In this document: in pieces, positions 1 to 10,643 of the stretch
Layout of the letters: the number at the start of each line of letters is the position of its first letter
Numbering within the stretch: position 1 is the stretch's first letter
NCBI RefSeq assembly: GCF_001014975.1
Contig: NZ_BBXA01000019.1
Coordinates: 18,501 to 82,500 of the forward strand
From: Novosphingobium sp. MD-1
GTDB lineage: Bacteria > Pseudomonadota > Alphaproteobacteria > Sphingomonadales > Sphingomonadaceae
DNA length: 64,000 bases
Direction: 5' to 3'
Made by a program: the position numbers and the translations under genes
Notes under the pieces: generated by a model
Databases searched by the model: none
What the model was told of the DNA's origin: nothing
What the model saw: the letters and a program-made list of their open reading frames with translations, nothing else

Positions 1-1
1 G

Positions 2-1456
2 CTGCCGATGGTGAAGACCCGCTACCGCCAGTTGACCGAAAGCGGCGCCTTCCAGATCACGGGCTACCTCACGCGCAGCTCGGTGATCTCGGTCTCGGGC
101 AATACGGGCGCGCAGAACCAGCAGTTCCGTGGCTATTTCGAAGGCAACGGCCGCTTCCAGCTTTCGGACAACTGGAGCATTTCGGGCTACGGCCGCATCG
201 CCAGCGACCGCACCTTCCTGCGCCGCTATGACCTGGGCCGCGACGACCGGCTGCGCTCCTCGATCAATCTCGAACGCATCGACGACAACAGCTATTTCAG
301 CCTGGCCGGCTGGGCGGTGCAGACGCTGCGCGTCGGCTACGCCCAGGGGCAGGTGCCGATCGCGATCCCGGCGATCGACTATCGCCGCCGGCTCGATATG
401 CCGGGCGTGGGCGGCAAACTGGAACTGCAGGCCAACACGCTGGCGATCACGCGCACCGGCGGGCAGGATACGCAGCGCGCCTTCGCCCGCGCGCAGTGGG
501 ACCTGCGAACCGTGACCGGCATGGGCCAGGTGATCACGCTGACCGGGCTGCTGCGCGGCGACGTCTATCACAGCGACCAGAACGCCCTGACGCCAACCGT
601 GCTCTATCGCGGCAATCCCGGCTGGCAGGCGCGCGGCATCGCCACCGCCGCGATCGACGTGCGCTGGCCCTTCGTGGGCGAATTCCTGGGCGGTACGCAG
701 GTGCTGACCCCGCGCTTCCAGATCGTCGCCACGCCGCACGTGCGCAACCTGTCGATCCCCAACGAGGATTCGCGTTCGGTCGATCTCGACGATGCCAACC
801 TGTTCTCGCTGAACCGGTTTCCCGGATACGACCGGATCGAGGACGGCGTCCGCTTCACCTACGGCCTCGACTGGAGCCTGACCCGGCCCGGCTGGCGCAT
901 TTCCAGCACGGTGGGGCAAAGCTACCGCCTGTCCAACGACATGACCCTGCTGCCCGACGGCACCGGCCTGACCACCCGCGCGTCCGACATCGTTGGCAGG
1001 ACCGACCTGCGCTTTGGCGATATCGTCAAGTTCACGCACCGGTTCCGGCTGGATCACAACGATTTCGTGCTGCGCCGCAACGAATTCGACGCGACCATCG
1101 GCGGACACAAGTCCTACTTCGAAGTAGGCTACCTCCGCCTCAACCGCGATATCGCCTCCACCTTCGAGGACCTGCGCGACCGGCAGGAGCTGCGCTTCAC
1201 CGGGCGCGTGGCCTTCGCGAAATACTGGTCGGTGTTCGGATCGGGCGTGGTCAACCTGACGCCGCGCGCCGAGGACCCGACGAACACCGCTTCCGACGGG
1301 TTCCAGATGCTGCGGCATCGGCTGGGCTTCGCCTATACCGACGATTGCCTCGACCTGTCCTTCACCTGGGTGCGCGACTACGTGACGACGGGCGACGCGA
1401 AGCAGGGTAACGGCTTCTCGTTCTCGCTGTCGCTGCGCAGCCTGGGCGGGCGTTGA
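2..1456 (+). CDS. lptD: LPS-assembly protein LptD, C-terminal part (5' truncated by window)
   Basis: About 484 codons of open frame run in from the window edge and end at TGA 1454-1456. The protein is rich in alternating aromatic/polar beta-strand segments and ends in a short strand (LSLSLRSLGGR-like), as expected of the LptD outer-membrane beta-barrel that inserts lipopolysaccharide into the outer leaflet. The N-terminal OstA/jellyroll domain lies outside the window. The identification rests strongly on the neighbours: surA, pdxA and rsmA follow on the same strand, the usual lptD operon order in proteobacteria. SurA is the chaperone for LptD assembly, so the pairing is functional. A gap of 181 bp separates it from surA. 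Confidence 0.85.
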   Translation: MPMVKTRYRQLTESGAFQITGYLTRSSVISVSGNTGAQNQQFRGYFEGNGRFQLSDNWSISGYGRIASDRTFLRRYDLGRDDRLRSSINLERIDDNSYFSLAGWAVQTLRVGYAQGQVPIAIPAIDYRRRLDMPGVGGKLELQANTLAITRTGGQDTQRAFARAQWDLRTVTGMGQVITLTGLLRGDVYHSDQNALTPTVLYRGNPGWQARGIATAAIDVRWPFVGEFLGGTQVLTPRFQIVATPHVRNLSIPNEDSRSVDLDDANLFSLNRFPGYDRIEDGVRFTYGLDWSLTRPGWRISSTVGQSYRLSNDMTLLPDGTGLTTRASDIVGRTDLRFGDIVKFTHRFRLDHNDFVLRRNEFDATIGGHKSYFEVGYLRLNRDIASTFEDLRDRQELRFTGRVAFAKYWSVFGSGVVNLTPRAEDPTNTASDGFQMLRHRLGFAYTDDCLDLSFTWVRDYVTTGDAKQGNGFSFSLSLRSLGGR

Positions 1457-1637
1457 CCGGCGCTTGGGGATGTCCGGCACCCCGGCCGTTCGGGGTTTTC
1501 CCCGCTTTCGCTTCCCTCGCCGTTGCAATACGGCTATCGCCGCGCCACTCAGCTTGGGTTAAGCCCGGCGATACCATTTGCCGGGAAATGCGCAGAAGGA
1601 TGCCGGTGCGCCGGTTCGACAGGATATTCAGATTGCC

Positions 1638-3026
1638 ATGACGCGTACCGTCCGCCTTCCTTCCCCGATCCGTCGTCCCCTGATCGGCCAGAGCGCGCTG
1701 GTTCTGGGCCTTGCCGCCATGGTCGCCGGGCCGATCGCCTCGAGCGCGAGCGCGCAGGCCGTGCGGGAAAGCGCCGACGCCAACGGCGCCCTGAACATCC
1801 CGGCCAACCCCACCCTGTTCGGCAAGAGCGATCCCAACGTGCGCCGTGCCACGGCGATCGTGAACGGCGAGATCGTGACCGGCACCGACGTGGAACAGCG
1901 CCTGGCGCTGATCGTCAACGCCAACGGCAACAAGGTGGGGCCGGAGGAAATGGACCGCCTGCGCCTGCAGGTGCTGCGCAACCTGATCGACGAAACGCTG
2001 CAGATCCAGGAAGCCAAGGCCGCCGACATCCAGATCGGCGACGACGAGGTGAACCAGACGTTCGAGCGCGTGGCCACGCAGAACTTCGGCCAGTCGGTGC
2101 CGGCGCTGGAAAAGTACCTCGCCTCGATCGGCTCGTCGGCCGCCTCGCTCAAGCGCCAGATCAAGGGCGAGCTTTCGTGGCAGCGCCTGCTGCGCCGTAA
2201 CGTCCAGCCGTTCATCAACATCTCGGACGGCGAAGTGCGCGAGATGATGGAGCGGCTTCAGGCGTCGAAGGGCACCGAGGAATACCGCATCGGCGAAATC
2301 TTCCTGTCGGCGACGGACGAAACCCAGCAGCAGGTCCGCGCCAACGCCGAAAAGATCGTCGAGCAGATCAAGCAGGGCGGCAGCTTCGTTGCCTATGCGC
2401 GCCAGTTCTCCGAAGCCTCGACGGCGGCGGTCGGCGGCGATCTCGGCTGGATCCGCCTCGGCCAGTTGCCCAACGAACTGGCCGCGGCCGCGACCGGCAT
2501 GGCCCCGGGCCAGCTTGCCGGCCCGATCCCGATTCCCGGCGGCTTCTCGATTCTCTACCTGATCGACAAGCGCCAGGTGCTGACCGCCGACCCGCGCGAT
2601 GCCGTGCTCAGCCTCAAGCAAATCTCGATCGCGTTCCCCAAGGGCACCACGGAAAAGCAGGCTGCCGACAAGGCCGCCGACTTCGCCAGCATGGTGAAGT
2701 CGATCCACGGCTGCGGCGAGGCGGAAAAGGCCGCTGCGACGATCGGCGCATCGGTGGTCGCCAACGACCAGATCAAGGCGCGCGACCTGCCGGGTGCGCT
2801 GCAGGAAACGCTGCTCAAGCTCTCGGTCGGCGAGGCGACCCCGCCGTTCGGATCGATCGAGGACGGCGTGCGCGTGCTGCTGCTGTGCGGGCGTGACGAT
2901 CCCAAGGTGGATTCCGGCCCCAGTTTCGACGAGTTGCAGCAGCAGATGGAAGACGATCGCGTCAACAAGCGCGCGCAGACCTATCTGCGCGATCTGCGGC
3001 GCGATGCGGTGATCGAATACAACTGA
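1638..3026 (+). CDS. surA: Periplasmic peptidyl-prolyl isomerase / chaperone SurA
   Basis: 462 aa. Start chosen at ATG 1638 because it places a basic N-terminus (RTVRLPSPIRR) directly before a hydrophobic stretch ending in a signal-peptidase site after SASAQA (about residue 41); an upstream in-frame ATG at 1578 would add 20 polar residues. Residues about 70-200 form the helical SurA N-domain, with IVNGEIVTGTDVEQRL the usual family start. A single rotamase (PpiC-type) domain lies at about 216-314, followed by a C-terminal extension. SurA escorts unfolded outer-membrane proteins such as LptD across the periplasm. The gene sits between lptD and pdxA, consistent with co-transcription. Confidence 0.93.
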   Translation: MTRTVRLPSPIRRPLIGQSALVLGLAAMVAGPIASSASAQAVRESADANGALNIPANPTLFGKSDPNVRRATAIVNGEIVTGTDVEQRLALIVNANGNKVGPEEMDRLRLQVLRNLIDETLQIQEAKAADIQIGDDEVNQTFERVATQNFGQSVPALEKYLASIGSSAASLKRQIKGELSWQRLLRRNVQPFINISDGEVREMMERLQASKGTEEYRIGEIFLSATDETQQQVRANAEKIVEQIKQGGSFVAYARQFSEASTAAVGGDLGWIRLGQLPNELAAAATGMAPGQLAGPIPIPGGFSILYLIDKRQVLTADPRDAVLSLKQISIAFPKGTTEKQAADKAADFASMVKSIHGCGEAEKAAATIGASVVANDQIKARDLPGALQETLLKLSVGEATPPFGSIEDGVRVLLLCGRDDPKVDSGPSFDELQQQMEDDRVNKRAQTYLRDLRRDAVIEYN

Positions 3027-3093
3027 CGCTGACCCCGCCGCGTCTTTGCGAATCCGCAAGGACCGGCGGCCCGGCGCATGACAGGGAACCGCT

Positions 3094-4101
3094 ATGACGC
3101 TTTCCCTTCCCCTCGCCGCCAGCATCGGCGATCCCGCCGGTGTCGGCCCCGAACTGTTCTGCGCAGCCTGGGCGCTGAGCGGCGCCGAAGCCCTGCCCCC
3201 GTTCTTCGTAGTAGGCAGCCGGGCGCTGCTCGAACAGGCGGCGCATCGGCGCGGTATCGAGGTTCCGGTGCGCGCCATCGCCGGGCCGGACGAAGCGCTG
3301 GAGGTCTATGATACCGCGCTACCGGTCATAGACCTGGGCGACCTCCCTTATACCCCCGGCCAGCCCGACGAAGCCGGCGCCGCGCTGGCGCTGCGCGCGC
3401 TGGAAACGGCAACCGGCCTTGCCCGGTCTGGCACGGCGGCGGGCATCGTCACCGGCCCCATCGCCAAGAGCCGCCTTGCCGCGATCGGCTTCCGCCAGCC
3501 GGGGCAGACCGAATTCGTCGCCGAAGCCTGCGGCGTCACCCCCCGGAACGCGGTGATGATGCTGGCGGGGCCAAGCCTGCGCGTGGTGCCCGTTACCGTC
3601 CACGTCCCGCTGCGCGCCGTACCCGAGCTGCTGACTGCCGAGCTTATCCGCACGCGCACCGCGATCACGGCGGCGGCGCTGGCGCGCGATTTCGGCGTCG
3701 CGCACCCCCGGCTGGCCATCGCCGGGCTGAACCCGCACGCGGGCGAGGACGGCCGCATGGGGCACGAGGATGCCGATGTGGTGGCGCCCGCCGTCGCCGC
3801 GCTGCGCGCCGCCGGAATCGACGCGCGCGGGCCTTTGCCGGCGGACACGATGTTCCACGCCGAAGCGCGCGAAACCTATGACGCGGCGATCTGCATGTAC
3901 CACGATCAGGCTCTGATCCCGCTTAAGGCGCTGGATTTCGACGCTGGCGTCAACGTCACGCTGGGGTTGCCGATCGTGCGCACCTCGCCCGACCATGGCA
4001 CGGCCTTCGCTATTGCCGGAACGGGCACGGCGCGCGCGGGCGCGACCGTCGCCGCAATCCGCATGGCCGGGGAATGCGCGGTGCGCAGGCTTTCCGCATG
4101 A
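3094..4101 (+). CDS. pdxA: 4-hydroxythreonine-4-phosphate dehydrogenase
   Basis: 335 aa, normal length for PdxA. ATG 3094 follows an AGGGAACC ribosome-binding site. Family motifs are visible: GDPAGVGPE at residues 12-20, the GHEDADVV segment, and [12 protein letters not shown] near residue 268 carrying a metal-ligand histidine. The enzyme oxidises 4-phosphohydroxy-L-threonine in the DXP-dependent pyridoxal phosphate pathway, in the cytoplasm with NAD and a divalent metal. Its stop codon overlaps the rsmA start (ATGA at 4098-4101), so the two are likely translationally coupled. Confidence 0.96.
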   Translation: MTLSLPLAASIGDPAGVGPELFCAAWALSGAEALPPFFVVGSRALLEQAAHRRGIEVPVRAIAGPDEALEVYDTALPVIDLGDLPYTPGQPDEAGAALALRALETATGLARSGTAAGIVTGPIAKSRLAAIGFRQPGQTEFVAEACGVTPRNAVMMLAGPSLRVVPVTVHVPLRAVPELLTAELIRTRTAITAAALARDFGVAHPRLAIAGLNPHAGEDGRMGHEDADVVAPAVAALRAAGIDARGPLPADTMFHAEARETYDAAICMYHDQALIPLKALDFDAGVNVTLGLPIVRTSPDHGTAFAIAGTGTARAGATVAAIRMAGECAVRRLSA

Positions 4102-4931
4102 CCGACCTACCGCCCCAATTGCCGCCATTGCGCGAGGTGGTGAACCGCCACGGTCTGTTCGCCAGCAAGGCGCTGGGCCAGAACTTCCTGTTCGACGAAC
4201 AGTTGCTGGACCGGATCGCCAAGGTGCCCGGCAGCCTGCGCGGGGCGAACGTGCTGGAAGTCGGCCCCGGTCCCGGCGGGCTGACCCGCGCGCTGCTGCG
4301 CGCCGGGGCGAACGTGACCGCGATAGAGATGGACAAGCGCTGCCTGCCGGCGCTTGCGGAACTGTCGGATGCCTTCCCCGGCCAGTTGACCGTGATCGAG
4401 GGCGACGCGACGCGGATCGATCCCGTCACGCTGTTCGACGGGCCGTGGCACGTGGCCGCCAACCTGCCCTACAACGTGGGCACGCTGCTGTTCACCGGCT
4501 GGCTTTCCGGCCAGGAATGGCCGCCGCGCTGGCAATCGCTGACGCTGATGTTCCAGCTGGAAGTGGCCGAGCGCATCGTCGCCCGGCCCGGCACCGATGC
4601 CTATGGCCGGCTCGCCGTGCTGGCGCAGTGGCGCGCCAGCCCCGTCATCGCGATGAAAGTGCACCGCAGCGCGTTCACCCCGCCGCCCAAGGTCATGTCG
4701 GCGATCGTGCATGTCGAGCCGGCGGCGATGCCCGCGGGCGTCTCCGCGCGGATGCTGGAACGGGTGACCGAGGCCGCCTTCGGCCAGCGCCGCAAGATGT
4801 TGCGCCAGTCGCTCAAGGGCCTGCCCGGCGCGCTGGAAGTGCTGGAGCCACTGGGCATCGACCCCCAGCGTCGTGCCGAAACATTGGATGTCGCGGAATT
4901 CGTCGCGATCGCGCGCGCCCTGACGCCGTAA
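4098..4931 (+). CDS. rsmA: 16S rRNA (adenine1518/1519-N6) dimethyltransferase
   Basis: 277 aa. Start chosen at ATG 4098, overlapping the pdxA stop; an in-frame ATG at 4074 inside pdxA is less likely. Rossmann SAM-binding motif [10 protein letters not shown] is at residues 53-62 and the catalytic NLPY at 122-125, both diagnostic of KsgA/Erm adenine-N6 methylases. It dimethylates two adenines in helix 45 of 16S rRNA late in 30S assembly; its loss gives kasugamycin resistance in other bacteria. The stop codon lies 8 bp from that of the convergent DUF4287 gene, with no room for a conventional terminator between them. Confidence 0.96.
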   Translation: MTDLPPQLPPLREVVNRHGLFASKALGQNFLFDEQLLDRIAKVPGSLRGANVLEVGPGPGGLTRALLRAGANVTAIEMDKRCLPALAELSDAFPGQLTVIEGDATRIDPVTLFDGPWHVAANLPYNVGTLLFTGWLSGQEWPPRWQSLTLMFQLEVAERIVARPGTDAYGRLAVLAQWRASPVIAMKVHRSAFTPPPKVMSAIVHVEPAAMPAGVSARMLERVTEAAFGQRRKMLRQSLKGLPGALEVLEPLGIDPQRRAETLDVAEFVAIARALTP

Positions 4932-4939
4932 ACGCCGGG

Positions 4940-5152
4940 CTACCCGTCCGCCTCGGCCAGCGTGTGCGCCACGATGGCATTGGCGTGGCCATGGCCCATG
5001 CCGTGCTGATTCTTCAGCATCGCCACCAGCTCCATATGCTTCGCCGGAAGCGCGGCGCGGACCAGCGCCTTCCATTCGGCGATCGGCTTGCCGTACTTTT
5101 TCTCGATCGACGGGAAGTACGATGCGGGTCCGGTGGCTTTGGGCTCGGTCAT
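4940..5152 (-). CDS. DUF4287 domain-containing small protein
   Basis: 70 aa, starting MTEPKATGPASYFPSIEKKY. It matches the short DUF4287 family by the SIEKKYGKPIAEWKALV segment and the HGMGHGHANAIVAH segment, a conserved pattern rich in His and Gly. No enzyme activity is known. It lies 56 bp downstream of glcB on the same strand and could be co-transcribed with it. Convergent with rsmA, 8 bp away. Confidence 0.75.
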   Translation of the reverse strand: MTEPKATGPASYFPSIEKKYGKPIAEWKALVRAALPAKHMELVAMLKNQHGMGHGHANAIVAHTLAEADG

Positions 5153-5208
5153 GGCCGCGAAGCAACCATGCCGAGCCCTGCCCTGTCGATGCGCCCTGTC
5201 AATGCGGA

Positions 5209-7311
5209 TCAGGCCGGCTCCGCCACCTTGGCGATCGCCGCCTTCTTCTTCTGCCGCCAGGCGTGCAGCAGCGGTTCGGTATAGCCGTTGGGCTGCTCCA
5301 CGCCCTTGAACACCAGATCGCAGGCCGCGCGGAACGCGAAGCTGGTATCCCAGTTGCCCGCCATCGGCTCGTAGAGCGGATCGCCCGCGTTCTGCGCGTC
5401 CACCTTGGCGGCCATGCGGTGCAGCGAATCCAGGACCTGCTCCTTCGAGCAGACGCCGTGCAGCAGCCAGTTGGCGATGTGCTGGCTGGAAATGCGCAGC
5501 GTGGCGCGGTCTTCCATCAGGCCCACGTCGTTGAGGTCGGGCACCTTGGAGCAGCCGACGCCCTGATCGATCCAGCGCACGACATAGCCCAGCAGCCCTT
5601 GCGCGTTGTTGTCCAGTTCCGCGCGCACTTCGTCTTCCGACCAGTTCGCGCCCGCCGCCAGCGGCACGGCCAGCAGCGCGTCCAGCCCGGGCGTTTCCTC
5701 CTTCGCCACGTCCTTCTGGACGGCGAAGACATCGACCTGGTGATAGTGCGTGGCGTGCAGCGTCGCGGCCGTGGGCGAAGGCACCCAGGCGGTGTTGGCG
5801 CCGGTCTTCGGATGGCCGATCTTCTGGTCCATCATGTCGCGCATCATGTCCGGCGCGGCCCACATGCCCTTGCCGATCTGCGCCTTGCCGGAAAGGCCGT
5901 GGTGTAGGCCGATGCAGACGTTGCGCTTTTCGTAGGCGGCGATCCAGCCGGAGGCCTTCATCGCGCCCTTGCGGATCATCGCGCCGGCCTGCATCGAGGT
6001 GTGGATCTCGTCGCCCGTGCGATCGAGGAAGCCGGTGTTGATGAACACGATGCGGTCCTTCACCGCCGCGATGCAGGCGGCAAGATTGGCGCTGGTGCGG
6101 CGTTCCTCGTCCATCACGCCGACCTTGACGGTGTGGCGCGGCAGCCCGAGCAGGTCTTCCACCGCATCGAACAGGGTGTTGGTGAAAGCCACTTCCTCCG
6201 GCCCGTGCATCTTGGGCTTGACGATATAGATGCTGCCGGTGCGGCTGTTGCGGAAGCGACCCAGGCCCTTCACGTCGTGCGTGCTGATCGCCGAGGTGAT
6301 GACCGCGTCCAGGATGCCTTCGGGAATTTCCGATCCATCGGCCAGCAGGATCGCCGGATTGGTCATCAGATGGCCGACATTGCGCACGAACAGCAGGCTG
6401 CGCCCCGGCAGGCTGAACGCCGATCCCGAAGGCGCGTGCCAGGTGCGGTCTTCCGCCAGCGTGCGGGTGATGGTCTGGCCACCCTTCTCGAACGTATCGG
6501 CCAGATCGCCCCGGATCACGCCCAGCCAGTTGGCGTAGGCCGCCAGCTTGTCCTCGGCATCGACCGCGGCGACCGAATCCTCCAGATCGACGATCGTGGT
6601 CAGCGCGGCTTCGAGCACGATGTCGGCAATGCCCAGCGGATCGCCCTTGCCCACCGGGTGATTGCGATCGATCACCAGCTCGATGTGTAATCCGTTGTGC
6701 TTGAACATCACCCCGCCATCGCGCGTGGCGTAAGGATGCGGGCATTCGCCGCCGGTCAGCGCAGCTTCCCAGCCGGGCAGCGCGCCATCGAGGAACAGCC
6801 GCCCGGCAGCGATCACCGCCGCGCCGCGCGCCTCGTCATACCCGCCGGGGCGCGCCGGCGGCGCATCGAGCGCGTCGGTGCCGTAGAACGCGTCATAGAG
6901 GCTGCCCCAGCGCGCGTTGGCGGCGTTGAGCAGGAAGCGCGCGTTGAGCACGGGAACGACAAGCTGCGGCCCGGCCATCGTGGCGATTTCCTCGTCCACG
7001 TTCTGCGTGCCGATGAGGAAGTCCTCCGGTTCGGGCACCAGATAGCCGATCTCGGTCAGGAACGCGCGATAGGCGTCGGCGTCGATCGGCTGGCCCTTGC
7101 GCGCGAGATGCCAGGCGTCGATCTGCGCCTGCAGCGCATCGCGCTTGGCCAGCAGCGCGCGGTTCTGCGGCACGAGGCGATCGCACAGCGCGGAAAAGCC
7201 CTGCCAGAAGGCGGCGGCCTCCTGCCCGATCGGCGCCAGCACGCGCTGTTCGAGGAAAACGGCAAGCTGGCCATCGACCTTCAGACCGCTGCGTTCAACC
7301 CGTTCACTCAT
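5209..7311 (-). CDS. glcB: Malate synthase G
   Basis: 700 aa, close to the usual size of class G enzymes. Start ATG 7311 gives [19 protein letters not shown], the typical N-terminus; the open frame extends further upstream without family similarity. Segments [21 protein letters not shown], [19 protein letters not shown] and [13 protein letters not shown] are characteristic of the TIM-barrel core, and the C-terminal helical cap ends in a Lys-rich tail. The enzyme condenses glyoxylate and acetyl-CoA to malate and serves the glyoxylate bypass and glycolate use. The gene is divergent from a LysR regulator 104 bp away, which is a candidate for its control. Confidence 0.96.
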   Translation of the reverse strand: MSERVERSGLKVDGQLAVFLEQRVLAPIGQEAAAFWQGFSALCDRLVPQNRALLAKRDALQAQIDAWHLARKGQPIDADAYRAFLTEIGYLVPEPEDFLIGTQNVDEEIATMAGPQLVVPVLNARFLLNAANARWGSLYDAFYGTDALDAPPARPGGYDEARGAAVIAAGRLFLDGALPGWEAALTGGECPHPYATRDGGVMFKHNGLHIELVIDRNHPVGKGDPLGIADIVLEAALTTIVDLEDSVAAVDAEDKLAAYANWLGVIRGDLADTFEKGGQTITRTLAEDRTWHAPSGSAFSLPGRSLLFVRNVGHLMTNPAILLADGSEIPEGILDAVITSAISTHDVKGLGRFRNSRTGSIYIVKPKMHGPEEVAFTNTLFDAVEDLLGLPRHTVKVGVMDEERRTSANLAACIAAVKDRIVFINTGFLDRTGDEIHTSMQAGAMIRKGAMKASGWIAAYEKRNVCIGLHHGLSGKAQIGKGMWAAPDMMRDMMDQKIGHPKTGANTAWVPSPTAATLHATHYHQVDVFAVQKDVAKEETPGLDALLAVPLAAGANWSEDEVRAELDNNAQGLLGYVVRWIDQGVGCSKVPDLNDVGLMEDRATLRISSQHIANWLLHGVCSKEQVLDSLHRMAAKVDAQNAGDPLYEPMAGNWDTSFAFRAACDLVFKGVEQPNGYTEPLLHAWRQKKKAAIAKVAEPA

Positions 7312-7415
7312 CGCTTGCTCCCATGCGCATCCATTCCGATGCGCGCATTCTAGCCTTCGGCCTTCTCGTTCGGTAGAGTGATTAAAGTTACGACACTCAT
7401 TCCTTAAGAGAACCA

Positions 7416-8312
7416 ATGGACGGCGACCGGGACTATCGGCTTTTCGCGCAGATCGTGGCCAGCGGCAGCTTAGCCGGCGCGGCGCGCGCGCTGCGGCTTT
7501 CCCCGCCGATGGTGTCGAAGCGGCTGGCGCGGATGGAGGAGCGGCTGGGTGCCGAACTGATCCGGCGCACGACACGGCGGCTGGAACTGACCGAACAGGG
7601 CGCGCGCTTCCATGCCGATGTGCTGGCGATCCTGGCGAGCATCGACGATGCCGAGGCGCGCGTCGCCGGGCGCACGCTGGCGCCGAAGGGTCCGCTGCGC
7701 ATCGCCGCCCCCACCTCGTTCGGGCGCATGTTCATCGCCCCGCTGCTGCCCTCGTTCCTCGAACGCTTCCCCGAGGTGCGGATCGAGATCGAGCTGAGCG
7801 ACGGCTTCACCGATCTGCTGGCGGAGCGCATCGACCTGGCCGTCCGCATCACCGCGCAGGTCGAACGTGGGCTGGAGGCGGTGCGGCTCGCGCCAAGCCG
7901 CCGCATCCTCTGCGCGTCTCCCGCCTATCTCGCCACGCACGGCACGCCGGCATCGATTCGCGACCTGGCCGGGCACCGTCTGCTCGCCGCGCGTGGCCAG
8001 TTGCCATGGCGACTCAGCGCCAACGGCCGGCCGGTGACGATCGACGCGGAGAGTGTGGTCGCCACCAATTCGAGCGAGGTCGTGCGCGAACTGACGCTGG
8101 GGGGCGTGGGCATCGCGCTGCGTTCGCTGTGGGACATCCGGCCGGACCTGGCCGAAGGGCGCGTGGTGCGCGTGCTGCCCGATCACCAGGGCAGCGACGA
8201 CGTGGCGATCTATGCAATCCGGCCGGCGGGCCAGCACATGGCGGCCAGCGTCGGCGCGTTCACCGAACACCTGCGCCGCCATTTCAGCCCGGTGCCGCCG
8301 TGGGAGCGATAA
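7416..8312 (+). CDS. LysR-family transcriptional regulator
   Basis: 298 aa. Residues 1-60 form the winged HTH ([30 protein letters not shown]), with the LysR signature of a long recognition and linker helix. Residues about 90-290 are the periplasmic-binding-protein-like effector domain ([20 protein letters not shown] start). It is divergent from glcB, the usual arrangement for a LysR gene and its target, and a CoA-transferase gene converges on its 3' end. Effector unknown; regulation of glcB is inferred from position only. Confidence 0.9.
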   Translation: MDGDRDYRLFAQIVASGSLAGAARALRLSPPMVSKRLARMEERLGAELIRRTTRRLELTEQGARFHADVLAILASIDDAEARVAGRTLAPKGPLRIAAPTSFGRMFIAPLLPSFLERFPEVRIEIELSDGFTDLLAERIDLAVRITAQVERGLEAVRLAPSRRILCASPAYLATHGTPASIRDLAGHRLLAARGQLPWRLSANGRPVTIDAESVVATNSSEVVRELTLGGVGIALRSLWDIRPDLAEGRVVRVLPDHQGSDDVAIYAIRPAGQHMAASVGAFTEHLRRHFSPVPPWER

Positions 8313-8325
8313 GCCGCCCGCCCCG

Positions 8326-9861
8326 TCAGCCGGCTGGCGCCAACATCGAACCGGTATCGATATAGCGCTGGTGCCATGCCAGCGCCTCGGTCAGCAGCGT
8401 CGGCGAATGCTTGCCCCAGGAATCGCGCAAGGCACGCGCATAATAATCGGCCAGCATATCCCGGTATGCGGGATGCACGCAGTTGCCGATCACCAGTTCG
8501 GCGCGGCTGCGCGGCGGCAGCCCGCGCAGATCCGCCAGGCCCTGTTCGGTCACGATGATCTGCACGTCTTGGTCGATGTGATCGACGTGGCTGACCTGCG
8601 GCACGATCGTCGAAATCTGGCCGCCCTTCGCGGTCGATGGGGCCATGAAGATCGAGATATAGGCGTTGCGCGCGAAATCGCCCGACCCGCCGATGCCGTT
8701 CTGGATGCGCGATCCCATCAGGTGCGTGGAATTGACGTTGCCGTAGATGTCGGCCTCGACCATCCCGTTCATCGCGAGGCAGCCGAGCCGGCGGATCAGT
8801 TCGGGATGGTTGCTGATCTCCTGCGGGCGCAGCACCAGCCGGTCGCGATAGCGCGCCATATCGGCGTTGATCGTCTCGGCCGCTTCGGGGCTGAGCGAGA
8901 AGGCCGTGGCCGACGCCATGCGCAGCTTGCCGGTGGAGAGCAGGTCAAGCATCCCGTCCTGCAGCACTTCGGTATAGGCGGTCAGGTTCTCGAACGGGCT
9001 GTCCATCAGCCCCGACAGCACGGCGTTGGCGATGTTGCCCACGCCCGACTGGATCGGCAGCAGCGAGGACGGCAGGCGCCCCATCTTCACTTCGTGCGCG
9101 AAGAATTCCATCAGGTGCCCGGCGATGGCGCGGGCGTTGGCGTCCGGCGCCTTGAACGGCTGGTTGCGATCGGGCGAATCCGTTTCGACCACGGCGATCA
9201 CCTTGGCGGGATCGCACCGGAAGGTCGTCTGGCCGATGCGGTCTTCGGGGCGGATCAGAGGGATCGGCACCCGGTGCGGGGGCAGAGCGGTGCCGTAATA
9301 GACGTCGTGCATCCCGTGCAGCGCCTCGCTTTGCCAGCGGTTCACTTCGAGGATCACCTTGTCGGCGCGATCGAGCCAGGTCTTGTTGTTGCCGATCGAC
9401 GAGGACGGCACCAGCGATCCGTCGGGCAGGATCGCGGTCACTTCGATCAGCGCGATGTCGAGCGGGCCAAGGAAGCCCTGCCACGCCATCGGCGCGACTT
9501 GCGACAAGTGCATGTCGAAGTAGTTCATCTCGCCGCGGTTGATCTGTTCGCGCGCGATCGGGTCCGAATTATAAGGCAGGCGGAAATCGATGCCCTTCGC
9601 CTTGGCCAGCGCGCCATCGAGTTCCGGGCCGGTCGAGGCCCCGGTCCAGACCTTGATGCGGAACGGATCGCCCGCCGCATGGGCCGCCTCGATCCGCTTG
9701 GCCAACGCCAGCGGCACCGCCTTGGGATAGCCCGCACCGGTAAAGCCGCTCATGCCGACGGTGGAGCCGGGGGGTATCAGCGCGGCGGCGCTATCGGCAT
9801 CGGTCACGCGCGCCTGAAGGGCCGGATGGGCGATGCGCTGCGAAAGGGAGGACTGAGACAT
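8326..9861 (-). CDS. Acetyl-CoA hydrolase / succinyl-CoA:acetate CoA-transferase family protein
   Basis: 511 aa, the length of AarC/Ach1-type class I CoA-transferases. Visible marks are an N-terminal GMSGFTGAGYPKAVP segment, SGVGNIANAV at 272-281, the likely catalytic glutamate E298 in TEVLQDG, and the C-terminal block GGSGDFARNAYISIF with TEQGLADLRGLPP. These proteins transfer CoA between acyl donors through a glutamyl-CoA thioester; whether this one acts as hydrolase, succinyl-CoA:acetate or propionyl-CoA:succinate transferase cannot be decided from sequence alone. It converges on the LysR gene (13 bp gap), and with glcB suggests acetate/C2 metabolism. Confidence 0.9.
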   Translation of the reverse strand: MSQSSLSQRIAHPALQARVTDADSAAALIPPGSTVGMSGFTGAGYPKAVPLALAKRIEAAHAAGDPFRIKVWTGASTGPELDGALAKAKGIDFRLPYNSDPIAREQINRGEMNYFDMHLSQVAPMAWQGFLGPLDIALIEVTAILPDGSLVPSSSIGNNKTWLDRADKVILEVNRWQSEALHGMHDVYYGTALPPHRVPIPLIRPEDRIGQTTFRCDPAKVIAVVETDSPDRNQPFKAPDANARAIAGHLMEFFAHEVKMGRLPSSLLPIQSGVGNIANAVLSGLMDSPFENLTAYTEVLQDGMLDLLSTGKLRMASATAFSLSPEAAETINADMARYRDRLVLRPQEISNHPELIRRLGCLAMNGMVEADIYGNVNSTHLMGSRIQNGIGGSGDFARNAYISIFMAPSTAKGGQISTIVPQVSHVDHIDQDVQIIVTEQGLADLRGLPPRSRAELVIGNCVHPAYRDMLADYYARALRDSWGKHSPTLLTEALAWHQRYIDTGSMLAPAG

Positions 9862-10018
9862 GGGACTCTCCGCTGTTTGGCCGCGCGTAGACCCGTGGCG
9901 AGTGGTTGATAACCACTACTTCCGTCGTAGCAATTCCTTATATTCCCACGCAAAAGTGTAATTGCGCATAATGCAATCACCGGAATTTGGCGATTTATAG
10001 CGCATTTGCCCGGACATG
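9862..10018. promoter_or_regulatory. Upstream region of the CoA-transferase gene
   Basis: 157 bp of relatively AT-rich sequence between the CoA-transferase start (minus strand) and the cyclophilin terminator. It contains an imperfect dyad ATTGC-N7-GCAAT at 9961-9977 and a TTGATAACCAC stretch. It probably holds the promoter for the minus-strand gene; no specific factor can be named. Confidence 0.3.
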
Positions 10019-10052
10019 AAAAAAGGGAACCGACGGGGTCGGTTCCCTTTTT
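10019..10052. terminator. Bidirectional rho-independent terminator
   Basis: Perfect stem (A-run + GGGAACCGAC / GTCGGTTCCC + T-run) with a 3-nt loop at 10035-10037. It lies 23 bp downstream of the minus-strand cyclophilin stop and has U-tracts in both directions. Confidence 0.85.
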
Positions 10053-10074
10053 GCAATCGAGCCGTGCCGGTCGA

Positions 10075-10530
10075 TCAGGCCGAGACGATGCTCGCCTTGC
10101 GGATCACGCCGGGGTTTGCCGGCGGCTCGCCCTTGGGCAGCGCATCGACGTGTTCCATGCCGCTCTCGACCTGGCCCCAGACGGTGTACTGCTTGTCGAG
10201 GAAGCGCGCATCGTCGAAGCAGATGAAGAACTGGCTGTTCGCCGAATGCGGATAGCTCGTCCGCGCCATCGAGCAGACGCCGCGCACGTGCGGTTCGCTG
10301 TTGAATTCCGCCTGCAGGTCGGGCTTGTCCGAGCCACCCATGCCGGTGCCCTGCGGGCAGCCGCCCTGCGCCATGAAGCCCGGAATCACGCGGTGGAACT
10401 TCACGCCGTCGTAGAAGCCTTCGCCGACCAGTTCCTTGATCCGCGCCACATGATTGGGTGCAAGATCGGGGCGCAGCTTGATCACGACATCGCCGGAATC
10501 GAGCGAGAAGACGAGTTTCTCTTCAGCCAT
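10075..10530 (-). CDS. Cyclophilin-type peptidyl-prolyl cis-trans isomerase
   Basis: 151 aa single-domain cyclophilin without signal peptide, so cytoplasmic (PpiB-like). Active-site motifs are visible: FHRVIPGFMAQGGCPQGTG, with the catalytic Arg in FHRV, then SMART near residue 88 and NSQFFICFDDARFLD. It catalyses proline isomerisation in folding proteins. It is followed by the strong terminator at 10019-10052 and is transcribed divergently from mgtE. Confidence 0.93.
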   Translation of the reverse strand: MAEEKLVFSLDSGDVVIKLRPDLAPNHVARIKELVGEGFYDGVKFHRVIPGFMAQGGCPQGTGMGGSDKPDLQAEFNSEPHVRGVCSMARTSYPHSANSQFFICFDDARFLDKQYTVWGQVESGMEHVDALPKGEPPANPGVIRKASIVSA

Positions 10531-10643
10531 CTGTCACAAAATCCTTCCTTGTCTGCCGCCGATATAGGGTCTTCCCCGACAAAGTCACGCCATGCTCTTT
10601 TCGGGCGTTGCTTTTGGCTTGCGACCGCCTATCCCGGCCCTTG

